NCBI GenBank assembly: GCA_950060715.1
Contig: CATLVA010000076.1
Span: forward strand, 1-6,940
Direction of reading: 5' to 3'
DNA length: 6,940 nt
From: an uncultured Oligoflexia bacterium
GTDB taxonomy: Bacteria; Bdellovibrionota; Bacteriovoracia; Bacteriovoracales; Bacteriovoracaceae
Within the stretch, counting starts at the first letter, position 1. Each line of letters starts with the position of its first letter. The translations under genes and the position numbers were made by a program. Shown piece by piece: positions 1 through 6,330 of the stretch. Below the pieces are notes generated by a model. The model was not told where the DNA came from, searched no databases, and worked only from the letters and a program-made list of their open reading frames with translations.

Positions 1-476
1 CCATTATTGATAAAATAAAAACTACGGATATTCCATGCGGTTATACCGCTATATGCGAAGATGCGACAAATACAAAATTTAATATATCCCCCCAGACCAG
101 CTTTATATTGGCCGGAATAGGAGGGCACCTTGCTGTAAAAATTTTAAATAATTTGTATGCACAAAGAGTTAATGGAATGGAGATCGTATTTTGTATTCAT
201 TCTCATGTTGAAGAAGTTTATCAATGGTTAGAAGGCAAAGAATTCGAAGGAATGGATTTTTCTTTTGTTGAAGAGAATCAGAAATTCTATGAAATTTATA
301 AATTAAAATTAAAGAGTGAAAATGAATTTAAGGCCAAGGAGTTCTTCATCAAAAACTCCGGTAAAGTCCATCAAGAATATTTAAAGGAAAGATTGAGTTA
401 TTTTGAGTTAAAAAGTAGATTCGATTCAAGTTTCCTTCCATGGTTAGATTTCTATCGAGCACGATTAACACCTTAA
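1..476 (+). CDS. TrmK-like SAM-dependent methyltransferase, 5' truncated by window edge
   Basis: The reading frame is open from base 3 with no ATG, so the gene starts upstream of the window. About 157 C-terminal residues are visible. The string FILAGIGGHLAVKIL (visible residues 34-48) matches the AGMGG block of the TrmK/DUF633 family. Further on, FVEENQKFYEIYKLK resembles the family's 'E-x-x-K-F/Y-YEI' strand, and a helical YLKERLSYFE region near the C-terminus also fits. TrmK enzymes methylate N1 of adenine 22 in tRNA using S-adenosylmethionine. The SAM-binding motif I would lie in the missing part. The usual 'QP-N' after the AGMGG block reads CIHS here, so the substrate is uncertain. A TTG at 108 is unlikely to be the start because homology continues upstream of it. 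The family call is moderately sure; the tRNA position is inferred from the family. Confidence 0.6.
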   Translation, partial: IIDKIKTTDIPCGYTAICEDATNTKFNISPQTSFILAGIGGHLAVKILNNLYAQRVNGMEIVFCIHSHVEEVYQWLEGKEFEGMDFSFVEENQKFYEIYKLKLKSENEFKAKEFFIKNSGKVHQEYLKERLSYFELKSRFDSSFLPWLDFYRARLTP

Positions 477-513
477 AAACTACTTAAGTCGCTTTTTCTT
501 TATTTCCAATAGG

Positions 514-529
514 TTATACTATTTATACT
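514..529 (+). promoter_or_regulatory. Candidate -10 region, TTATACT repeated twice
   Basis: Two copies of TTATACT (514-520 and 523-529) lie nine bases apart, just upstream of the ribosome binding site GGAGA (531-535) of the 584-aa gene. The first copy (TATACT, 515-520) is the better placed -10 element, because it would leave the binding site inside the transcript. No good -35 hexamer is visible about 17 bases upstream. This is a prediction from sequence only. Confidence 0.3.
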
Positions 530-538
530 GGGAGACAT

Positions 539-2293
539 ATGACTGGAGATAGGAAATCTCAAAGCAGCACCGATAATACAGAAAAAAAACAATCTGGAAT
601 TCTCTATATAGGAGAAGACAAAACTTTTTTCGCAAATCTTGAAGAAAAATATCGCGATGCTGTTGCTAGTACTGACTCAGTTTTCGAACAAGTTTATGCA
701 GAAACTCCAGAAGAAATTCAAAGCTTTTTACTTAAAATTAGAGATGAAAAACCTAAAATTGTATTGATCGATTTTTCAATCAATGATCAGGCCTTTCTAC
801 ATTTGGCGAGAATAGTATCCAGACAAAACACTCATAAGCCAGTTCCTATCATTGGACTATGTGAATATAAGCAAGCGCGCACACATGTTATTCGTGGGAT
901 CATGACAACAATAAATTGTATGCACGTAAAGTCTTCTGAGTTTGAGTCTATAATTTATGATATCAATGCACTTGCTTTCCCAGAGAAGTTAGCGGACCAC
1001 GGCTTTGCTACAGCTCAAATGGAAGACATGATTCCAGCATTTCATCCAGCAAAAGTCTCAATGATCAATCAAAACTTCATCCGTATTGAATCAAACTATC
1101 AGATGACTGCGAAGCAAATGATTAGATTAAATAATTTCTGGCATCGTCAGGGAATGGTGAAGTCTAACCTCACCATGTGTGTTGATCAGTCCCAAGAAAA
1201 TATTTATTACAATTATAAGTACACCCAGGTTATGCAAATGGCACATGCCGACCCAGTTAATCAAACGGATAATATGACTAAGGAACAGTTTGATACTGCC
1301 CAGGAGCAGCGCCAAGCAAATATGGAGAATTCCAAAAGGGCATTAGGAAAATGGTTAGCTGAAAACCAGACGAAGTCTCATCCCAAGTTTCTAAAAGCTT
1401 ATGTTATCGATAAAGAAGGCAAATTTTTTGATGATCAAAAACAAACCGATACTTACTCAATAGTATTTAGGTGTCAGCCCTTTATGGAAAATTGTAAGAA
1501 AGAGATTACCAATATTAGGCCACAATTTATCGTTTTCAATATGGAAGAGGTTACCAAAGAGGAAATGGAGGCAAACGCCGATATTGCCCATACTTATAAC
1601 GATTCTCGAATGTTTAAGCATTTAATCAAAACAATTAACGAAGTAATGACAGACTTTAAACCCATTATTATCGTTTTTAACACGGGTGAGTACGACTCGT
1701 CTTATATGCAGAAGATTTTTAATTATCAAAATATCATGGCGATAAAAGAAGATATGAATGTAGATCTCGTTTTAAAAATGGCAGAGATGTTTAAACAAAA
1801 AATATCTCCCAATCTTCCAAGCCCGAAAGAAGGAGATGTTTATATCGATAAATCAGCGGACCTTAGTTACGCTGAAATTGCTTCAGATATCACTTTGATT
1901 GCCTGTTCCGAACAAGACCTTTATTTTAATTCTCAAGAGGAAATACAGCCAGGAACAGTACTTAGACTACATCTCTCAGTTCCTTTTTTCATCACGGTAT
2001 GCCCAGTGCCGGAATATTCTAAAATTCAAAGCGAGTATTATGGAATTATTCATGGTATAGGTGAGGAAGAGAGACAAGAGCTTCGAAGATTTATCAATGA
2101 TATTTTCTTTAGGGATTTAGAAGCTCAAAGACAGGCAGAAGCGAAAGAAGTCGAAGCACAAAAAGAAGCCTATGTTCGTAAAAAGCAAGAAGAAGCTGAG
2201 GCTGCAGCTAAGGCAGCCGCCGAAGCAGAAGCTGCTGCGCAGGCAGAGGCTGAAGAAAATCAGGCTTCAAGTGACGAAGACTCCGACGAATAA
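539..2293 (+). CDS. Tandem pseudo-receiver / PilZ-like signalling protein
   Basis: 584 aa, cytoplasmic by appearance (no signal peptide or membrane span). The ATG follows GGAGA at a short spacing. Residues 20-150 look like a response-regulator receiver: ILYIGED (acidic pocket), VLIDFS with Asp78 at the phospho-acceptor position, IIGLCEY with Cys where Thr/Ser is usual, and Lys131 at the conserved Lys position. Residues 163-235 resemble a PilZ-type beta segment. Residues 236-283 are a polar helical linker. Residues 284-423 form a second receiver-like fold: FIVFN places Asn334 at the acceptor position, FNTGEY carries a Thr, and AIKED carries Lys403. Residues 434-524 are PilZ-like (LIACSEQDLYF, then PGTVLRLHL) but lack the RxxxR c-di-GMP motif. 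Residues 525-584 are an Ala/Glu/Gln-rich, probably coiled-coil tail ending in acidic residues. The receiver call for domain 1 is fairly sure; the PilZ assignments are tentative. Likely a regulatory scaffold rather than an enzyme. It heads a tight cluster with the next two genes. Confidence 0.6.
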   Translation: MTGDRKSQSSTDNTEKKQSGILYIGEDKTFFANLEEKYRDAVASTDSVFEQVYAETPEEIQSFLLKIRDEKPKIVLIDFSINDQAFLHLARIVSRQNTHKPVPIIGLCEYKQARTHVIRGIMTTINCMHVKSSEFESIIYDINALAFPEKLADHGFATAQMEDMIPAFHPAKVSMINQNFIRIESNYQMTAKQMIRLNNFWHRQGMVKSNLTMCVDQSQENIYYNYKYTQVMQMAHADPVNQTDNMTKEQFDTAQEQRQANMENSKRALGKWLAENQTKSHPKFLKAYVIDKEGKFFDDQKQTDTYSIVFRCQPFMENCKKEITNIRPQFIVFNMEEVTKEEMEANADIAHTYNDSRMFKHLIKTINEVMTDFKPIIIVFNTGEYDSSYMQKIFNYQNIMAIKEDMNVDLVLKMAEMFKQKISPNLPSPKEGDVYIDKSADLSYAEIASDITLIACSEQDLYFNSQEEIQPGTVLRLHLSVPFFITVCPVPEYSKIQSEYYGIIHGIGEEERQELRRFINDIFFRDLEAQRQAEAKEVEAQKEAYVRKKQEEAEAAAKAAAEAEAAAQAEAEENQASSDEDSDE

Positions 2294-2315
2294 ATGGCCT
2301 GAATCGGAACTGTAG

Positions 2316-2483
2316 ATGATATATAAGATTCTTTTTATTGTAGGGCTGGTGTGGCTTTTTAGAGTATTATTCAGAAATATGGCCAAGCTTCAGAACCTAG
2401 AAAATCAACAAAAAAAGCCAAAATCCGATCCTAATGCATTTGAAGCGGAATATACCGTAATAGATGAAGATGTAAAAAAATGA
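2316..2483 (+). CDS. Small single-span membrane protein, 55 aa
   Basis: A short gene lying 22 bases after the upstream stop. Its ATG at 2316 follows a weak CGGA binding site (2305-2308). The product has one hydrophobic segment at residues 2-19 (KILFIVGLVWLFRVLF), flanked by basic residues. A polar, Lys/Gln-rich middle follows, then an acidic end (FEAEYTVIDED). This pattern suggests an inner-membrane anchor with a short cytoplasmic tail. The stop TGA overlaps the next gene's ATG in an ATGA junction, which supports real translation and coupling. No family is recognised with confidence. Function unknown. Confidence 0.6.
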   Translation: MIYKILFIVGLVWLFRVLFRNMAKLQNLENQQKKPKSDPNAFEAEYTVIDEDVKK

Positions 2484-2713
2484 ATGTGACCAAAACCGCT
2501 TTGGATCTCAATTCCTATGGAGAATTTGGTATAGACCAAGCATATGAGGCTTTTTTAATCATTATAAATGACTTAGAGATGGAACAGGTCGAAGATCTTG
2601 AATACGATTATATGCAACAGAGATATAAAATCTTTAATTCCGAACTCTTAAGACAGCCCAATGGTCTATTTACTCTCAAAATAATCGTGGCCCAGGCCAA
2701 ATCGGCAATGTAA
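2480..2713 (+). CDS. Hypothetical protein, 77 aa
   Basis: The ATG overlaps the stop of the 55-aa membrane protein gene (ATGA, 2480-2483), so translation is probably coupled. No separate ribosome binding site is obvious; the upstream bases are an A-run. The product is soluble in appearance, acidic in the middle (EMEQVEDLEYDY), has no cysteines and no signal peptide. A helix-rich N-terminal half (AYEAFLIIINDLE) is followed by a beta-like end (GLFTLKIIVAQ). It is the last gene of the cluster headed by the receiver/PilZ-like protein and may serve the same process. I do not recognise the family. Confidence 0.6.
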   Translation: MNVTKTALDLNSYGEFGIDQAYEAFLIIINDLEMEQVEDLEYDYMQQRYKIFNSELLRQPNGLFTLKIIVAQAKSAM

Positions 2714-2723
2714 AGCTTACAGA

Positions 2724-2752
2724 TTGCATTGCACAAAATAGCTTTCTATATT
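2724..2752 (+). promoter_or_regulatory. Putative sigma-70-type promoter
   Basis: TTGCAT (2724-2729) and TATATT (2747-2752) are separated by exactly 17 bases. The -10 matches the consensus at 5 of 6 positions; the -35 keeps only the TTG. Transcription would begin near 2759, about 18 bases before the ATG of the 116-aa exported protein. This would make the two exported-protein genes a separate unit from the upstream cluster. Confidence 0.4.
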
Positions 2753-2767
2753 ACTTATGCCCTCACT

Positions 2768-2773
2768 AGGGGA
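2768..2773 (+). promoter_or_regulatory. Ribosome binding site that fixes the start at 2777
   Basis: AGGGGA lies four bases (ACT after it, plus one A) before the ATG at 2777. It selects this ATG over the in-frame TTG at 2729, which has no binding site and would put a polar 16-residue extension ahead of an otherwise clean signal peptide. Confidence 0.65.
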
Positions 2774-2776
2774 ACT

Positions 2777-3127
2777 ATGAAGTTTTTAATCATAATGGGG
2801 ATTATGATTTTTACAATGAAAGGTGTTCATGCGGGCATCAATCAATGTGAAGTCATCACTAAAGATCAGGCCATCGCAGCTTTTAATCTAGTTAAAAAAG
2901 CAGATATTTACGACTTCACGATTCTCGATCAATACTGTGAAGCATGCCTAGACGACTATCCAAAACCTTTATTCATTCAGAATTATAAAGTTCAAAAAAA
3001 CGGAAATGGATTCTCCTTATTTTTAAATGGAGAACCTAGTAACTTAGCCTACCTGTATTCAGGGGGCAGTAATTTAGCACAAGAGATCGGTTGCAAGACC
3101 GTAGCAGTTTCGAAATATTTGGAATAA
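2777..3127 (+). CDS. Small exported protein with CxxC, 116 aa
   Basis: From the ATG at 2777 the product begins with a signal peptide: a Lys at position 2, a hydrophobic run (FLIIMGIMIFTM) and a likely cleavage VHA|GI after residue 19. The mature part has four cysteines (C24, C54, C57, C106), with C54-E-A-C57 forming a CxxC. An even number of cysteines in an exported protein suggests two disulfides. There is no CxxCH haem site and no thioredoxin context. The 3' half is rich in Asn, Gly and aromatic residues (YLYSGGSN), suggesting beta structure. Followed 10 bases later by another exported-protein gene, probably in one transcript. Function not recognised. Confidence 0.65.
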   Translation: MKFLIIMGIMIFTMKGVHAGINQCEVITKDQAIAAFNLVKKADIYDFTILDQYCEACLDDYPKPLFIQNYKVQKNGNGFSLFLNGEPSNLAYLYSGGSNLAQEIGCKTVAVSKYLE

Positions 3128-3137
3128 GGGGAATACA

Positions 3138-3617
3138 GTGAAAAGGTTTTTAGGATTATTTTTAGTGACCACTGCCTTAAGTAGTGCATTTGCTAATCCA
3201 GTTCGTGTTTTCAAGTCCACTGAAGAATTTGATTTAAGGTCTTATGGCAACCGTGAGAGTCAAAATGTTGTGGCCGACAGTATTAAAATTGAAATGCTAA
3301 AATTTGCGCCAACTGAAAAGATGGCCGAATTAAGCGTTAACGGAGCCACTAGATCGGTTAAGATAAAGCAGACTAAGGCCAGTCTAGAACTTGATAAATA
3401 TGAAGCTATTATCCACTCACAAATGATCGTTGAAGGCGGTGGTTGTGATGAGGAAGAAAAGCTTGAGTACACGGTAGAAATCACTGTTGAAAAAGAAGAA
3501 TATGGGCATAGTCCTGATGTTATAAGTTTTTCAAAGCTTAAAGCTGAACAGTTCTATTCTTGGGATCTATGTCATGATTCATCATATGGACCGGTATCTA
3601 CAATAAATTATAACTAA
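3138..3617 (+). CDS. Exported hypothetical protein, 159 aa
   Basis: The GTG start at 3138 follows AAGGGGA (3126-3132) at good spacing. Residues 1-19 form a signal peptide (KRFLGLFLVTTALSSAFA|NP). The mature domain of about 140 residues is beta-rich and charged (KIEMLKF, YTVEITVEKEEY). It has a GGGC at 100-103 and a second cysteine at 145 (DLCHD), which could form one disulfide in the periplasm. The gene lies 10 bases after the 116-aa exported-protein gene. Its TAA overlaps the stop of the minus-strand radical SAM gene by four bases. Family not recognised. Confidence 0.65.
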   Translation: MKRFLGLFLVTTALSSAFANPVRVFKSTEEFDLRSYGNRESQNVVADSIKIEMLKFAPTEKMAELSVNGATRSVKIKQTKASLELDKYEAIIHSQMIVEGGGCDEEEKLEYTVEITVEKEEYGHSPDVISFSKLKAEQFYSWDLCHDSSYGPVSTINYN

Positions 3618-5545
3618 GTTAACTTTTTTAAAATATGGCCTGTAAGTTTAGATAAAACGTCTAGCATACGGGCCGAATTTAGCCTCACTACAGAACGATG
3701 CTTGATAACTTGATTTTCCTTGGTGTAAAAAACTTTTTTCTTCTTCCCTAAAACTTTAAGTAATACAGAATAAAAATAATTATTATTGCGAGGGATTTCT
3801 AAATTTCTGATAGAATCTAATCTAACGAGATGAATAGAGTCTCCCTTTGTCTCCTGTACATTGGATCTGGTGACAAAGGAGGTAAGTAAGTTACTGAACT
3901 TATCAAAAAAATGACCTAGATTCTTTCGATCTGAATGTCGACTTCCAACCATTAAATCGAAATTTGTATAATTTTGACAACTGATTAACTCTTCGATTTC
4001 TTCGAAACAATCTTCCCATCCTTCTTCTAAAGTAAGCAGGAAATCTATATTTCTTTCCGTGGCATAATCAGCAGCAATTTTAAATGAATAGCCTCTACCC
4101 ATTTCGTTATTTAAACGGATGAGTTTATGCTCAATGGGAAGTTTAGGTAACTCAAGATTTAACACATGCATGGATTGATCTTGGCTATTTTCATCAACAA
4201 AGATAATCGTCTCGGCTCGCGACATTAACTTTTTTTCTAATGCCCAAATTAAGGGTTGTATACGGACTTCTTGGTTTTTGATAGGAACGAAAATCATGAA
4301 GCTACTGTGGAATATATGGGCGAGTTCAGGAAACGTCCGGGTAAAAGACTCTCCTCTTATTTTATCAAGCTTTGCTGTCACTTCTTTAAATCGAGGCAAT
4401 TCTTTAGTCATGTCCGATTTGTTCATGACATTGAGGATTCCGTTTATCCCATTTTTAAAATCATTCCATTTTTTACCCGGGTAAAGCTTTTCCAGAGAAT
4501 GGCCATAATCTTCCAGTTTTTTAGTGACCTTCGCTTTATCCGCTTTTGGCAGAGCTTGGGTCCTATAATAAAGAGGATCTTGTAGCGGGTTTAAAGTGAA
4601 GCCATATTCATCAATAAGATCTAGTTCCATGAATTTTTGATGTATTTCAGGGATACGATGAATATTAAATAAGGTGATGGTACATGTAATTTGAAACCTG
4701 GCATATGGAATCTCTTTTTTTACTAAAAGAAGATTTTTTTGAAACTTTTCCCAATTAAGGCCATGCCTAAAATACTCTCCACGAGCCTCGATATCATCCA
4801 AACTTATGTTAAGGTCAATTTTTGAAAACTTCTTCCATAACTCTAGCAGGTCGTATTTTTTGAACTTTAAAACGCTAAGGTTAGAATTGTAATGAATGGG
4901 GATATCCTTACCAAGTTCAATCAGTTTCTCTAGGCAGTAATAATGCTCATCCATCATCAGTGGCTCACCACCAGCGAAATAGGCAATTTCTAAGGTTTCC
5001 AAGTATTCATCGAGCTCCGCTTTTTGCATAGGAGCTTTGTCATGGAGGTTAACTAGTTTTTGATCATTAATATTCTGGCCCCAAAGCTCCTTATAATCAT
5101 CAAACCATTGGCTGGAGCAGAATGGGGAACAGCCTCTACATTTAAAATTACAGAGATTTGAGAAACGAATATCTAGGTATTTCATTTCAATATCTTGGAA
5201 GGCTCCATCTGGTTCGGTTTTTCCCAAAAGATCTGCATGGTGTGAAAATAAGGAATTCATTCGCTGGCGCATAGAACCCATTTTGCCAGCCTCCAGCTCA
5301 TAACAATTATGGCAACTTCGAACTGGCTTATCATCTAGCATCTTCTGGCGCATATCCTTAAAGGGAGCCTCATTCCAAACTTCCTTCATCGTTTTGTCTT
5401 CTAATTTCCCATAAGGAAGGGAGAAGTCAGAAACACAGCATGGAAGCACGGTAGAATCTGGCAGGATATGGGAGTGTATCCATGGCAAAATACAGAAGAA
5501 TTTAGATTCTTGAATGTCAGTTTCGTTCTTAATTTTCACTGACAA
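3614..5545 (-). CDS. N-twitch radical SAM protein fused to GT2-like glycosyltransferase domain
   Basis: 643 aa. Residues 17-100 form an N-terminal twitch-type cysteine domain (C18 with the PW after it, C36-C37, C78 and C81 in SCHNCYELE, then SMRQRMN), known from other radical SAM proteins to bind an auxiliary Fe-S cluster. Residues 122-330 form the radical SAM core: C132, C136 and C139 in CxxxCxxC spacing for the 4Fe-4S cluster, AGGEP at 191-195 for SAM contact, and SLDD at 248-251. After a helical linker (331-410), residues 415-640 resemble family-2 (dolichol-phosphate-mannose synthase-like) transferases: FVPIKNQE, VDENSQD (450-456), LNNEMGRGYSFKIAADYA, LLTLEEGWED (503-512), VGSR (533-536) and a late HR (616-617). 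The DxD metal motif reads EEG, so catalysis is doubtful. The start is TTG at 5545 or GTG at 5539; no Shine-Dalgarno is seen. The substrate is unknown; a role in modifying an envelope polymer or peptide is only inference. Confidence 0.8.
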   Translation of the reverse strand: MSVKIKNETDIQESKFFCILPWIHSHILPDSTVLPCCVSDFSLPYGKLEDKTMKEVWNEAPFKDMRQKMLDDKPVRSCHNCYELEAGKMGSMRQRMNSLFSHHADLLGKTEPDGAFQDIEMKYLDIRFSNLCNFKCRGCSPFCSSQWFDDYKELWGQNINDQKLVNLHDKAPMQKAELDEYLETLEIAYFAGGEPLMMDEHYYCLEKLIELGKDIPIHYNSNLSVLKFKKYDLLELWKKFSKIDLNISLDDIEARGEYFRHGLNWEKFQKNLLLVKKEIPYARFQITCTITLFNIHRIPEIHQKFMELDLIDEYGFTLNPLQDPLYYRTQALPKADKAKVTKKLEDYGHSLEKLYPGKKWNDFKNGINGILNVMNKSDMTKELPRFKEVTAKLDKIRGESFTRTFPELAHIFHSSFMIFVPIKNQEVRIQPLIWALEKKLMSRAETIIFVDENSQDQSMHVLNLELPKLPIEHKLIRLNNEMGRGYSFKIAADYATERNIDFLLTLEEGWEDCFEEIEELISCQNYTNFDLMVGSRHSDRKNLGHFFDKFSNLLTSFVTRSNVQETKGDSIHLVRLDSIRNLEIPRNNNYFYSVLLKVLGKKKKVFYTKENQVIKHRSVVRLNSARMLDVLSKLTGHILKKLT

Positions 5546-5546
5546 A

Positions 5547-5552
5547 AGTATA
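5547..5552 (-). promoter_or_regulatory. Candidate -10 element of the radical SAM fusion gene
   Basis: On the minus strand these bases read TATACT, five of six matches to the -10 consensus. Transcription would start near 5540, next to the TTG/GTG start codons, giving a nearly leaderless message. That agrees with the absence of a ribosome binding site. The -35 region (TCAACC at 17 bases) is poor, so this is tentative. Confidence 0.3.
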
Positions 5553-5612
5553 ACGTAGAAAATTTGATAGGTTGATAATTATTTCACCATGGTAGCGCGA
5601 GGCGTTATTTTG

Positions 5613-5621
5613 TGGCATAAA
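5613..5621 (+). promoter_or_regulatory. Candidate extended -10 for the 118/84-aa exported-protein operon
   Basis: TGGCATAAA has the TGn extension directly before CATAAA (4 of 6 matches to TATAAT). It lies about 27 bases before the ATG at 5648, with the AAGGA binding site (5638-5642) between. No convincing -35 is visible, as allowed for extended -10 promoters. It shares a 102-base divergent gap with the radical SAM fusion gene. Confidence 0.3.
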
Positions 5622-5647
5622 CTCTCAAACTTTTTAAAAGGAACTAT

Positions 5648-6004
5648 ATGAAACTTTTTAGCCTTCTATTATTAGTTATTTCTCTCAATTGCCTTGCAGA
5701 TGATTGCATTGAGGGCAGAGAGCAAGAGATCATGGATTACCGCATGAAGATGCTCAAAACTGAACTTGCTGATATTGAAAATATGAGTGAAGAACAAGTT
5801 GAGGAGTCCCTCTATGAAAACTACTATAGAAGTGAAACCGATACTTGTGGTGAGCCTGTCGTTTTAGATTTTCTTCAGGGTCATGGACCACAAATCTTAG
5901 AGATTGGAGAAATTCTTTCATCAAAAGAATTTAGTTCTGAGGCGAAATTTGTTAACGATTTTCTATATCATGAGTACGGTTGCGCCAATGGCGGAAGCTG
6001 CTAA
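5648..6004 (+). CDS. Small exported Cys-containing protein, 118 aa
   Basis: The ATG follows AAGGA at five bases. Residues 1-17 are a signal peptide (MKLFSLLLLVISLNCLA|DD). A lipobox reading LNC at 13-15 is unlikely because Asn sits at -1. The mature part is acidic and helical (MKMLKTELADIENMSEEQVEESLYENYY) and has four cysteines: C20, C67, C112 and C118. The last two sit in the C-terminal GCANGGSC, with the final residue a cysteine. Two disulfides in the periplasm are the simplest reading. It lies 12 bases before the 84-aa exported-protein gene and is divergent from the radical SAM fusion. Function not recognised. Confidence 0.65.
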   Translation: MKLFSLLLLVISLNCLADDCIEGREQEIMDYRMKMLKTELADIENMSEEQVEESLYENYYRSETDTCGEPVVLDFLQGHGPQILEIGEILSSKEFSSEAKFVNDFLYHEYGCANGGSC

Positions 6005-6016
6005 ATAGGATTAGGT

Positions 6017-6271
6017 ATGAAGAATTTAATAGGATTAATGATCTTAATTGCTAGCGTACAGGTCCAGGCCGGTGGAGTCTTTGAAGTAAAAGTTGAAGGG
6101 GCAATAGGAGAGTCGCCAGCTCAAACGCTTGAGAAGGCAAGTCGTATTTGCCAACTCGATAATGCCGGGGTTTTACACGGAGAAATTCTGTTAAGTCCTC
6201 GCATGGTAAAGGCTCCCAGGGGTCATATGGAGCAGGTTTACGATGTAGAATTAGGCTGTGGAGCACACTAA
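6017..6271 (+). CDS. Small exported protein, 84 aa
   Basis: ATG at 6017 with AGGA (6007-6010) six bases before it. Residues 1-18 are a signal peptide (MKNLIGLMILIASVQVQA|GG). The mature part of about 66 residues has a beta strand (FEVKVEGAIGES), a helix (AQTLEKASRICQ) and a beta end (VYDVELGC), with cysteines C45 and C81 placed for a single disulfide. This is a compact alpha/beta layout seen in many small periplasmic proteins; no specific family is recognised. Second gene of an operon that ends at the terminator 9 bases after its stop. Confidence 0.65.
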   Translation: MKNLIGLMILIASVQVQAGGVFEVKVEGAIGESPAQTLEKASRICQLDNAGVLHGEILLSPRMVKAPRGHMEQVYDVELGCGAH

Positions 6272-6280
6272 ATAATTACC

Positions 6281-6330
6281 CCCTAATCTCCGATAAATAT
6301 CTGTGAGATTAGGGCCTTTTATCATTTTTT
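6281..6330 (+). terminator. Intrinsic terminator with 10-bp perfect stem
   Basis: CCCTAATCTC (6281-6290) pairs perfectly with GAGATTAGGG (6305-6314). The 14-base loop can close further through GAT/ATC. A T-rich tail follows (TTTT at 6317-6320 and a six-T run ending at 6330). It ends the 118/84-aa operon. Unusually, the right arm and T-tail also lie inside the start of the next reading frame. Confidence 0.8.

Noticed and set aside
482..500. ACTTAAGT palindrome followed by T-rich bases after the TrmK-like gene
   Set aside because: The palindrome has no loop and little GC, so it is not a convincing terminator.
1127..1315. Minus-strand 62-codon frame inside the 584-aa gene
   Set aside because: Shadow of the real gene; no ribosome binding site and no context. 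The same applies to the minus-strand frames at 3260-3484 and 6051-6266.
2729..2776. TTG-initiated 16-residue N-terminal extension of the 116-aa exported protein
   Set aside because: No ribosome binding site, and it overlaps the predicted promoter; the ATG at 2777 has AGGGGA and gives a clean signal peptide.
4256..4585. Plus-strand open frames opposite the radical SAM fusion gene
   Set aside because: They lie fully inside a strongly motif-supported minus-strand gene and encode no recognisable or well-composed protein.
5586..5593. ACCATGGT palindrome in the divergent intergenic region
   Set aside because: An eight-base palindrome alone is too short to support an operator call.
5589..5651. 20-codon upstream frame (ATG at 5589) whose TGA overlaps the ATG at 5648
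   Set aside because: The ATGA junction is suggestive, but there is no ribosome binding site and its start lies upstream of the candidate -10 at 5616-5621, so it may not be transcribed.
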